Of a DNA stretch of 64,000 nucleotides, positions 11,382 through 22,497 are shown one piece after another. Within the stretch, counting starts at the first letter, position 1, and every line of letters starts with the position of its first letter. This stretch comes from Symmetrospora coprosmae. Its lineage: Eukaryota > Basidiomycota > Cystobasidiomycetes > Symmetrosporaceae. The notes beneath the pieces were generated by a model that was not told the DNA's origin, did not search any database, and was given only the letters and a program-made list of their open reading frames with translations. Where the stretch lies: positions 310,001-374,000 of the forward strand of contig VUYT01000003.1 of the NCBI GenBank assembly GCA_008802785.1. The letters are read 5' to 3'. The translations under genes were made by a program, and so were the position numbers.

Positions 11382-14300
11382 ATGCCAGAGTCGCCCACAC
11401 GCTCGACTGCGGCAGCGTCAAGCGCGGGAACGCCCGCAGCACCAGCCAGGAACAACCTCGGATCCTTCCTGCGCAACCTCGGCGTGCGGGGCAGGACAGC
11501 ATCGCACCACTCCACTGCGGCGGGCAGTACGCTGTCCACAGGCAGCCATGTCAGCTCGGCCGCGTCCACGCCTGCGGCCAGGCACGAGACGGCGACGGAC
11601 ATGCTGTCGAGCTTGCTCGGCAACTCGCATGCAGCAGGAGGCGCTCACGCTAAAGGACAGCATGCCTCGGAAGGAGGAGGTGCTGGGCAAGCAGGCACGA
11701 GCGGACTGGTCGCAGGCGCGCCTCTCTACAAGGCCACATCCCCAACAAACGTCGTCGTCGACTCGCTCTTGCTGCTCCACGAGAGCGCGCGCGAGTCCGA
11801 GTCAAGCGAGCAGCAGGATAGCCAGGAGATACTGTGGGCAAAGAGGGTCGGCCAGGCAGTAGAGGTGGACGCTTCGGTGGATGGCGCAGCCGTCTGGCTA
11901 AAGTGCGAGGCGCTGTTCCTCGATCCAGCCCGCTCCGTGCACGTCAAGACGGCCGGGCTGGACCTGCTCAAGACCTGCGTAGTCGCAACGTACGAAGAGA
12001 GCCAGAAGAGCCTTGCCCACTCTTACAATCGACAGATCTACTACGATGCAGTTCGCCGCTATGTCGCGGGCTTGGATCAGCACCCTACACCGACCTTACC
12101 GGAGGAACTGCAGGCGCTCGTTGCCGTCTTGCACGCACTGACGAAAGGCGGGAGAGACGTGCTGGGCCTAGACGGTCTCATCCCTCTTCTCGTCGAGATT
12201 GCAGCTCGCTTGACGGACGCTCGCCAGCTCGGTCGGATCCAGTACCTTCTCGACGACCACGAGTACGCCAGCACTCCACTGCTCGACCCCAGTTTCGCAA
12301 CGCCCTTCGTCCGCCTGCCACCGGAAATGCTGCGCCTCACGTCCGACCCACGCTACTCACCCGCTGCGCTACTCGTCGCATGCCACCGCTTCTCCTTTAG
12401 CCAGATCCCGCCAGCCCACCTGCACGAGACCATGAGCCGGTTCATCGACCACGGCCTGCGCAGCCTCGGCGAGCACGACATTGTCAAGATCCTCGAGATG
12501 ATTGACACGACCGTCAAATTCGGTTACATTCCGCCGGACCACCTTGAAGACGTCGTCCGCTTCGTCGCGCGCGTCGCAGGCGTCGAGGGCCGCACGTCTG
12601 TCCTCGACATCGGGCCGGACGGGCAGCGACGCACAACTCCTTTGTCCGATGACCTGCCTGCGCTCGCACACAAGGTCATGCGCAATCTTCTCCGCTCGCC
12701 GGCCAACCAGGCGCTCCGCCAGATCCGCAGCATCCTGTCGCTGCCTCGTCCCCCAGAGGAGCACGTCGTTTGCCCGACGCCACTCCTCGTCGGCACGCTC
12801 AAGTGCCTGCGCAAAGCGTACAGCGAATTCGAGGCGACAAGAGAGATGGGAGATGCGGCCACGTCAAGCGAGTACTTCCCCTCGCTGCTCAATCTGGGCA
12901 TGATCGTACTGCACCAGAACCTTCTCGATGCGCTCAAGTGGAAATCGGAGGAGGTCGATTCGGAGATTTTCCTGTTCCTCGAAGAGAGGTTCGCCGACAG
13001 ATCGACCGGCAACCGAGGCTTCCGGTACGAGGAATGGGAGATGCTCATCTCCATCTTGGAAAACTGCACCTGGCATATCGAAGCATGGGAAAGCAAGCAC
13101 AACCGTCCGTGGACCATCGAGACCGCCGCTGGAAATGGTGAGCACCCTGTTTCGCGTCTCACCACAGCAGTATCTGACAGGTCTCTGCTCGTGGTCGAAT
13201 GCCGTAGCCGCGGAGTCCGGCTCGGGAAAAAAGCAGCTTCCTTCAGCGACGTCGAAGTCGGAAGCAGCCCCTGCCACTGTGACGACCTCGCCCTTCTCGC
13301 CAACACAAACCGGCACGGTTCCCTCGGGCCCGCACGTCTTGACCAGTTTCAGCCTCGTCATCACGCGCATGCTCGCGGCCCAGGCGACCGACAGCTTCAA
13401 AGGATCGCACTTGCGCTTCTTCGACTTCCTCCTCACCATCGCCCGGCATCTGAACGGCTCTGCCATCATCTCGTTCTTCAACTTTTACAAAGTCCGACAG
13501 CTCGCGTCGCCCGGACGGGTGGACTGGGTCGACCGCCTCAAGATCATTGTTCGGGTCTTCTTCCCGCGGACGCAGGCCGGCGCTTTGCCCGAGACGGTCC
13601 GAGCCGGACGACGCTCGGCAGTCCAGCTGCTCAGGGATGCCTTCGCCTCCGCTAATGGCTACCCAGAGTACCTGGTCTACCTCCTCGATGAGGTGCTCTA
13701 CGACTTCTTCGAGACCATTCTCCCCGTCGAGCAGGACCCTCACATCGTCTCGAACGCCTTTGCGCTACTGGACCGCATTATGCAGGAGGCAATCCGAGAC
13801 TTCCAGGTGTCGGAACGGCCAAGGAAGCGAGGTGACCGGTTGCTCTCTATTCTCGCTGGCATGAGCTGGCAGCACCCGCCTGCTTCCGCCAGCAGCATTC
13901 CCTTAGCTACAGTAGCAAGCACTTCGTCTCATTCTGCTATAACTGCCACGCGGAGCGAGTCCAAGCACACCACATCCACGGCAGCCTCCTCACCGGACCG
14001 CTCCTCATCGAAGTCGCAAGCGAGCCAAGTCGATATCGGCCTGTCCGCTACGCAGTCCTTAATCTATGCGTTTTATCACTGCATCAGTGGATCCGACCAT
14101 TACATGGCGAGGTTCGGCGTGCGCATCTTCCAGCAACTGCTGGCCCTCTTGTCGCCCGTTCCCCGAAACGTTCCCGACAGGACGAGAGCAGCAGTGAAGA
14201 CGCGATTGGCGACTCTGCAATGCTTGCTACGGCTGCGAGCAGACCAAAGGCATAGGCTCTACTCGAGACATCAGATCGAGATCGAGAGTCTAGCCGAGAT

Positions 14301-16882
14301 ACTAGGGAGAGTGGCAGCAGCGAAGGAAGCGGAAGTTGCAGTGACATCGGAGCAAGGGCACAACAAAGAGAAGGAAAGAGGCCGACGCAGCCAGCGACCT
14401 GGTGTGGCTGGCGATACGGTCGAGCCCGCGGAGTCGGCTGCAAGAGCTATCAACAATTCTGGGCAGCGAATTTCCAGCCGAAGTCGAACGAGACTCGCAA
14501 ACGAGCCGCCTCGTCTGGGACGCAGCGCGCAAGGCAATGCTGCTACACAGCCGGCTCCGCTTTGGCAGTATCCCGACCAACCTCTGTTCAGTTACCCGGC
14601 TCTCCCCGTGCGGTCCGTCGGATCCCGCGGGATAGTCTCTTTCGATCATATCCGAATGCGCGATTGGAGCGAGACGGCTTCAGAAGGGGGTTCTGACTTT
14701 GTCGAGAACCCGCGCGCTGAGGGGGAGCCCGAGTTGGTCGTGCTGCCCGTCTCGGAATACCTCGAGACTATCACGCGATGCCTCCTCACCGAGACCAATT
14801 GGGATCTAGTCTCGTACATCCTTTGCGCCTTTCCGAATCAGCTGGCAAACAAGCACTTTGCATGCGGGCCCCGGGCGGCAAGGCAGGTGCAGTACTTGCG
14901 TCAAGTGCTGTGCGAGCAGCTCAACAAGAACACCTTGGGCGACCAGGTGGTCGAAGTTCCAAGCTCGATCAAGCGCGGCGACATGCAAGCGGCGGCATAC
15001 CAATGGCTTGCGACAACCATAGCCTATCGGGATCTGTTCTCGCGGGAACAACAGAACGAGATGGTGGTGACCTTCACGCTCGGCCTGTCAAAAACGCCCA
15101 ACATTGCCAAGCCGAGCATCCATGCGATGACCATGGCTTGCTACGAGTTCGAAGGTTCGATGTCCAAGTACCTGACCGAGGTCCTTGGTGCTCTGGTCCG
15201 CATCATGTCGACGGTGAACATGCCAGTGCACATTTTGGAGCTCGTGGCCAGTATCGGGCACATTAAATCGCTCTACGCCAACTTCACCGAAGACGACTAC
15301 AAGAAGGTATTCCTTATCGCCATTCAGTACCTCTCGCAGCATTACGAGTCGCTTCAGGAAGACCCGTCTAGCGCCATCGTTCCAGAAGAAATGACAAAGG
15401 CATTAGCTCATGCTTTCAAGCAGTATGTCTTTCTCCTTTCATACTACGTCATTGCGCTCTGGTACACTATCATCCCGGTAGCCGACCGCCCCCGCTACAC
15501 GAGCTTCATCGTTCAACGCCTTGTTCGAGCAAATGAGGGCATGCCGCAGCTCGATCCAGCCACAGAGGTCTCGCTAGATATGCTGGCCAGGCTGGCCTAT
15601 ACCGTACCCCAGCCATTCACAACTGCCGATGCGCGTAGCTCCGATACAGGCGCTCGCAGCCAAAGCTGGCTCATAGGACAATCTGTCCTCACGCTCGAGT
15701 GGAGAGCGGGGGAGACTTCGGCATTGCTCAGCATTAGGCGCCCTTCCGGCACCATCAGACAGATCGTGCAGCTAGAAGAGGCAGAGGCGGCTAATGCCCG
15801 AGCAGGCAATCTTGGCCACCTCAATATCCTCCAGGTTCTGCTCGGGAATCGGGAATTAATGCAGGTGCCTCGGGCCGATCAGCTAGAGGCGGCCGCGCTG
15901 CCAGACGGGCGAGAGGACGAGCCACCTCTATTCGATGCGGACCCGGCCTTCTTCAGCTTATTCCTTTCGCCTCACGCACACATCAATGGAACTGGACTCC
16001 CCATGGCGGTCAAGGAGAGTGACCAGACCCGACGGGCCCTGTCAGTCTTGGACACGATGCCGCACATCGACTTCCACAAGATCGGCGTCATCTATGTCGG
16101 TCCTGGCCAGACAACCGAGCAGGAAATTCTGCGAAATACGCACGGCTCGAGCAGCTACATGAGCTTCTTGGATGGGCTGGGCAAGCTCATCCGGCTCAAA
16201 GACACGGACGCCTACACAGGAGGCTTGGACCGCGAGGCAGACTTTGACGGCAAGTTCTCCTACATCTGGTCAGACCAGATCCAGCAGGTCATCTTCCACG
16301 TCACCACTCTCATGCCGACACGACTTGAGCAAGACCCCAACTGCAACTACAAGAAGCGGCACATTGGGAACGATTACGTCAAGGTCATCTACAACGACAG
16401 CGACACCCGCACGCCTTTCGACATCATCCCGAGCCAATTCAACTTTGTCAACATCATGGTCGAGCCGCACACACCAGCCGGCGACGCTTGGAAGGACGCG
16501 CAAGGCATCTCGAACAACTCGCAGTTCTTCCGCGTGAGCATCCAGCAGCGGCCCGACATGCCCGAGATAGGCCCCCTTGGACCGTTCAAGATGGTCTCTA
16601 CGGCATCGCTGCCACGGGTGGTCCGTGAGCTCGGCTTGCATGCGAATCTGTTTGCACAGCTGTTCCTGCAGTCGGTTGGCATGGAAGGCAGGTCGGACCG
16701 CCGACAGAAGGTGGAATACACTTCTACTTGGAGGAACAGGCTACGTGAGTGCATGTCCTGATACCTGACGAGGCAGCCCGGCTGACCAGTCCCGCGAATG
16801 TTGGTTGTCTGCAGAGCACATTCAGCGCTTCAAAGACCTTGTGATACGTGCTCAGGCTCAAGAGGAAGGTGAAGAGGCTTGA
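11382..16882 (+). CDS. TSC2: tuberin (TSC2) homologue with C-terminal RapGAP domain
   Basis: GTPase-activating protein for Rheb and the brake on TORC1, working with TSC1 (hamartin) at endomembranes. The model has three exons (11382-13137, 13181-16744, 16815-16882) and 1,795 residues, close to animal tuberin. The N-terminal two thirds are alpha-helical HEAT-like sequence. Around residues 1530-1740 lies the RapGAP domain: SYMSFLDGLGKLIRL, DFDGKFSYIWSDQIQQVIFH, and the asparagine-thumb helix KKRHIGNDYVKVIYNDS followed by IIPSQFNFVNIMVEPH. These match the TSC2 catalytic core, with the catalytic Asn in HIGNDYVK intact. The first intron is only 43 nt; skipping its removal would shift the frame. No TSC1 gene is seen in this window. 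Confidence 0.93.
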
Positions 16883-17142
16883 TGCGAGATAACAAGGCGA
16901 TGCAAGACGATCTAGACTGAGGTACATGTTGGCCAGTGTAGAAGTATGTGTCAGCATTGCTCGCCTCTCCTGTTGTTGTTTTAACAGGAGCCACTTGTTG
17001 CTATGCAACGGAGCCTCGTCGTCGGGAGGGCCGCGAGCGCAAAAGGGAAGTGCGCAACTTCCTGATCTATTGCTCTATGGGCATCTAGAGCTATCTGATA
17101 CATGTTCCGACTGGCCGGATCCTTTATCTCGCTCGTCGACTC

Positions 17143-19770
17143 TCAGCCCCTCCGCTCTACCTGCTCGTCTTGCCAAGAAAGCCTTCTCCCGGACTTTGCC
17201 TGACTCGAGCTCGCGCGACTCTGAAAGTACCGAGCATCTTCCTCGCTGTTGGTCTCGACCTCAGCCTCCCGCAAGCGCTTGTACTTTGCATAGACCCGCT
17301 CTTCGTCCTCGCGCGATGTGGGCATGCCTGCGCCATGTTGCACGAAGCCATCATCTCTGCTTGCATCGGAAGGCTGACTGGCTACCGCTGCGCGCTTATC
17401 TCGAGGGTCGTACGACTGGTCCGGGTGCAGGAGGGATCGCATAGGAGAGGAAGAGTCGGCTGCAGTTGGGGCTGTTGACCAGTAGTGGCTTGCACTGGAC
17501 GGCCGGGGAAGCTGAGCGCTGCGACCTTCCCCTCGCTGGCTGTAGCTGCCGCCGTGATATGCCGGCGGCGTGGCACTGCCTCCCTCTTCACCTGAGACTA
17601 CTTCGGCCAGTGACGGAAGGACAAGCTTGCCACCAGCTGTGGACGGTCGTTGGAAGCGGAACGAGGCTTGTCCACCAGCAGATGATGAAGACGCTGAGGC
17701 TGTCGACGATGACGACGAAGGCGGGTGTAGGAAGGGTGGATCTTGCGAGTATGGGCCTGAGATAGGGCGGCTGGCTCGGTCTAGCCGACCATTATGATGG
17801 CTGCCACCTGCGATGTCCGGACGATGCGCCTCGCTTTCGGGCATCCTGCCGTAATAAGGGCGATCTTGTGGATGGCCTGGATCCGCATATGCCCGCTGCC
17901 GGTACGATATGCCATCCCGACGTGCGTCGTAGCCTGATAGGTCGGCCTCCCGGTCGACCAGGTGTTCAGATCCGTTCTCTTTGCCCCTGTATCGCGAAGA
18001 CGACACAAAACCATCGGGTGCGGTAATGGGACGGAGGCTACTGGCTGATGGTGGAGGAGAGGCCCTTCGATATGGAGCCAGCTCGTGATGCACATGTTCT
18101 TGCGAGGAAAGTGAGGAAGCGTGATAGAGCTGACCGGGTTCACGCGTTGGGAAGGTAGCGTATGACGCTCCAGCATATTCCAGAGGGTGAGGTGGACGGC
18201 CGAGTGGCGCTCCGATGGGACAGCCGCCTCCGCCGCTACTACTACTGCTGCTCGACAGCCTGCGGTCTGCATCGAATGAAGCATCTCCAGGTCTGCCACC
18301 GATGGCAGGAATCCCATTATGTGGTTGCTGTGTCGTATATCGGCGCTGGAACTGATGATGGGCTGGTTCCTGCCTTCGCGGATCGACGGAGGTGTGTGGA
18401 CGACGCTCCACAGGCTCGAACTGGACTGAGCCTCTTGACCTGGCGGGCGATAAATCCATAGGCTTCACAACCTGCCGCCGCTTGGGCATGCCGTCCTCGC
18501 CGCCGAATTCTGCGGCCGCCGTGTGCGGTCTCTTCAGAGTCGAAGGGCCCGCACCGTGGGCTGACGCCGGGTCTTCGGGTTTTGCGCTCGAAAGTGCCGA
18601 TTTTGGTGGTCTTTTGCTCGCGTCCGCCGTCGCTGGGCGCTGGCTGGCCACGTCGATGTTCTTTCCGGCGGTGCGTCTGGACCGCAGGAAGAGCGTCAAA
18701 CGTAATTCACTAGGAGAGCAACAGAGGCTTGTTCGTACAATCCTAGACTTACGCAGCTCCACCTTTTATGCGAATCTTGAGACCTTGACTGGCGAAGCTC
18801 TTGCTAAGCTCCGTCGAATCCTCAAGACCAGGAAACTTCTTGGCAGGGTAGACGTGAAAGACGTCGGTGTATACAGTCTTGCAGTGGTGCACAGTGGTGC
18901 TGCCAAATGAACAGTGCTGCGTGAGTGGCTGCCCGATTATGCGTCATGCGGAAGACCTCGCTTACTCGACCATCTCATACAGACTTAGCTTGAGGCGGAA
19001 CGTGCCCTCTACTCTGACCCCGATATCTGGAGAAGAAGCGTATTCGTTAAAGGTCGGCGCAGCCCGCGTATTTCGTGCAAGGCAGTCGACATGCAGCTTA
19101 CCTGGAAATACGAAGAAGCCCTCGGCGCTGCCGTCTTGCGGGTCTCTAAGGTGATAGAGACTGCTAACAGTATTTCCGCTGACAAAGCGGCTCTTGCCAT
19201 CCTCCTGTAGATATAGCTCCTCGTCGTCTCCGCTCCTACAGAGCGCAGCGAAGCAAAAGAGATACGGAGACTGGATGAGCGAAGCGGACGTGAGGGTAGG
19301 CTGGTTCTTCTGAGAGGACGCTGGACTCTCGTCGCCGTTGTGCTGCAGATCCTTCGAGCCAGGCGAGAGCTTGTGTTCTTCGCTAGTGCCAGTTGATGCG
19401 GCTCGCGAGATTTGCAGGCGTACGACGGGAGGGGGATCGATCGGCCCCTTTGGCTCTGCATTCGGGAAGTCCACAGGGCAGTTTCAGTAGCACGAATGAT
19501 ATGACTGCCCAACATGGTGGTATCTCGCTCACGCTTGTCGTTCCCGGTGCATATCTTGGCGTGTTTAGGCTGCTGCCTGACAACCAGTTCGTAGTCGCTA
19601 TAGTCCCGACAGCAGTGAGAGGATGCATGCCGGGGAGCGTATGGCGCCGAAGGGGCAGGCGGGGAGCGCAAATTGGCGCAATGAACGGGACGCCGGCAAG
19701 AAGCGTTGATGTACGTCGAGATGCGACGGTAGTCGGCAGCGTCCAGGAGAGCCGGTCCAGGAGGCGGCAT
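17143..19770 (-). CDS. velvet-domain transcription regulator with long disordered C-terminal tail
   Basis: Velvet proteins are fungal DNA-binding regulators that link development, spore viability and secondary metabolism. The spliced protein (about 790 residues) carries the velvet domain in the first 270: YELVVRQQPKHAKICTGND, PIDPPPVVRLQI, SPYLFCFAALC, a SSLYHLRDPQDGSAEGFFVF strand pair, VRVEGTFRLKLSLYEM, and the VosA/VelB-type ending VYPAKKFPGLEDSTELSKSF followed by ASQGLKIRIKGG. A roughly 510-residue Ser/Pro/His-rich tail follows, with a basic KRPHTAAAEFGGEDG-MPKRRQ patch that could be a nuclear signal. Four introns are inferred. The one after LSLYEM has two possible donors. The domain call is firm; VosA versus VelB class is not decided. 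Confidence 0.88.
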
Positions 19771-20007
19771 GATCAGGGAGCGGGATCAGGGATGAAAGGG
19801 AGAAGGGTGGGTAGAATTGCGTCAGTCAGGTCTGGCCAGCCTGCGCAAGCGCGAGCAGTGGCTGCATGCGAGGAGGGTATACGGGATGCCAACGTCGACG
19901 TAGTTCGGTGAGAGTAAAGGATAGAACCAGAGCCTCGCTCTCAGGAGACGTCTCTCGCTTTCGCCTTTCTCCCCCTTTTTCCCTGCTCGCCGTGTTGTGC
20001 GGGGTGA

Positions 20008-20753
20008 CTAGCTGGGTCCCTCCGAACTCAACCAGAGCGTGGGCCTGTTCCCCGCGTCGGGAGAAGAAGCGCGAGTGTCCTCCCCGCCAATGTAAGCGGT
20101 CGCCCTGTCGACCTTGGAAGCCAAAAGACGATCCGCCGGCAGTGACCCGTTCATCGGGGCGTCGCGGCTAAGGCGGGCGAGACCGTGCCGCTCCGCCCGG
20201 AAGGTCCTCGCAGTTTGGTCTTCGACGCAAGAGACTGACACGACAGGCTTGTGTTGTGGTTGTGTCTGTACCGTCACTCCAACGGATTTGCGGAGGCCTT
20301 TCGGACAGCCCCACATGGACAAACGACAGACCGAGCGCATCTCGAACGTCCTGGCTGTCCCCGCATGGCCCTCGTCTCGAGCAAGAAGGAAATGAGGAGG
20401 AATAGAGCATGGACACAAGCGCAAGCCGGAAACCAGTTGCAAATACCGACTCACAAAGGTTGAAGCTCCTCGAGCGAGGAAGGTCTCCGGACGCCTCCGA
20501 AGGACGAGTCGGACGACCGCCGGCTCTCGGCTCCACCGCTTCCTTGACTCTGATAGCTGGTGAAGCTTGTCCGGCTCTGCGTGCTGCTCGCATTCGAATG
20601 ACTGCTCTTTGGGCGTCGCGACGATGACGCTGCCGCTGCCGCCGCTTTGCGTGCTTTGGTTCCGGAGGCTGTCGGAACTGCCGTGGCCGTGGCAGTCGCC
20701 GGTCGCCGACCCTGTTGCGATGCAGGCCGCTGCTGCTGATCTGTTGCTGCCAT
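20008..20753 (-). CDS. possible small low-complexity protein, unknown and doubtful
   Basis: A tentative two-exon model. The first exon opens at 20753 with MAATDQQQRPASQQ and is Ala/Ser/Gln-rich, ending SSLEELQP at a GTGAGT donor near 20463. Joining to an AG near 20360 gives a second frame reading TFEMRSVCRLSMWG and ending RPTLWLSSEGPS. The same minus strand also has an uninterrupted open frame through the whole interval without any ATG. I recognise no family. The composition resembles real exons of this genome, but this could be noncoding. It is included because no better gene explains this stretch. Confidence 0.28.
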
Positions 20754-22497
20754 CTCCTCCTGATTGTGACAAGGAGCCCTTTCGACGCTCTGAACCTCCT
20801 TTACGAGCCCTTGGCGGGGCAGATTGGAACCGTATAGGCCGCCGGTCTGCAGCGAGCGGACACAGGTCGCGGACGCGGACGCGGACACGGACACGGCTCG
20901 CAATGCCTGTGTGCGTCTCTCCTACGCTCAATGCTGTGCCTTTGGCTTCGCAAGGGAGGCAAGAAGGAGGAAGTCTTCGGGATCCTGCGGCCGCACTTCA
21001 ACTGTCAGCCTGCAAAGTAGCCCAAACCTTGTTTCACGCAGTGGGCCGACCTGGGAGGACAGGCTGACGTTGACCTCAAGCTTCAGGGATGGGCAGGGAT
21101 GGTGTGGAGCAAGGATGAAGCGTACAGTGGTGTGATACTTCGGATGCTGTGCTCAAGCGCACACGTCGACGAGGCTCGTTGATGCCTGCTGCGACCCGAT
21201 GTGCGGTCCGCTGGCCGTTTGCACGTGAGGCATCAGCACCCGCAGCAGCAAACGAGCACGACCTGGCGCACAGCACGCACTGTCCTGTGCTACAAATCAG
21301 CCAGCTGATAACAGGCGGCGTAATGCTCGGCTTGGCTGACGTTGGTCGCACCTGCTGTTGTGGTCGTCCCTGTGTCCTTGTCGTCGACCTCTCGACGCGC
21401 TGGGGTACCGGTAACCCTCTTTCTCTCAGGCCAATGCAGTATATCCTCGCAAGTGACAACGCTGCGAAAGGAAGAGTGGGAGAGACGAATGCGGTCCCTC
21501 ACACTGTGCAAGACAGCCAGTCGGATATCGTCAGGCTGCCCTTCGAGGGAAGAACGGAGCGCCCGAAAGAAGGCTAAGACCTCGAGGATCTCCCACCGAC
21601 GCACGCTAGCGAAGGAACAGGGGTCATCCACATACCGGTGCCAATCCCGTTGACGACACTGTCGCAGGTGGTGCAATCTTCGAATTTGCAGGCAGTGCCG
21701 ACGTATGTCCGCCCAGCAGACCGGCTGTCGGCGGCTGCGTGCGCTATGCCGGTGCCATGACGTCCCCAGTTCCACCCCGAAGAGGAGATAGCCCGAGTAT
21801 CGCGACCACCGACAAGAGACCCTGAACGGCCAATACGCAGATGCTATGCTCACTACCTTGTGCTGGCACGCACGCATGCCTCACCGCCCACCAGGGCAGC
21901 AGCAGCCGGTCAGCGTAAGTCCCTTCAAGGCCCATGCGGGATCTGCAAGCTCTGCGCATTGTTGCCCAACCCTTCTCTGCGAGGAGCACACTATTCTCAG
22001 CCTCCATGTCTGCTATCACCTACCCATGCCTGCTTGACCGGAGGTCACGAGCGCTAAGCGGTGCCGCTACAACATCGGAACGCTTCTTTGCGCCATACGA
22101 TAGTACCAGCCCGTGGATGGGAACAGACAGGCACGCGCCGACGCCGCTAGACATCTGGCGAGCTCTTACCGCGGCCAACCCTGATACCTGTGATCTCGCC
22201 TTCCACTGCGTGTGGACTGAGGTTATGTGCCACGATTGTAACACTGCGCAGCTTCCCGAGACCGTTTCGCTGACATGGGCCAGCCGCACTGGGACACATG
22301 ATGTGACATTTGTAGGCTGTATAGGTGTATGCAGAGATAGATGAGCGTTGGGTATCAGTATCATGTCTTCTGTACAGGTCGCAAGTCTCCGCTTCGGTGG
22401 TGGTTGTTTCGCTCCTGCGCAGCGAGCGTCGTGCACATTCACCGGGGATTCAAATCCAGTGCACGCGTAGATGATGACGTCGACGACTTCGCCCAGT
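20754..22497. other. 1.7-kb unresolved interval
   Basis: No confident gene is seen. It contains an imperfect (GCGGAC)n run near 20869-20892 upstream of the tentative gene, several short open frames on both strands, and a minus-strand stretch around 21461-21780 that can be read as a Cys-containing peptide with a GTATGT donor (see findings). It probably also contains the amidase promoter at its right end. Confidence 0.4.

Noticed and set aside
21461-21780. Cys-containing minus-strand frame as a secreted effector or toxin-like gene
   Set aside because: No signal peptide or second exon could be placed and the resemblance is slight, so it is kept only as a weak finding.
22441-22490. Possible tRNA B-box-like GATTCAAATCC
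   Set aside because: No matching A-box or cloverleaf could be built around it, and it sits beside the amidase start.
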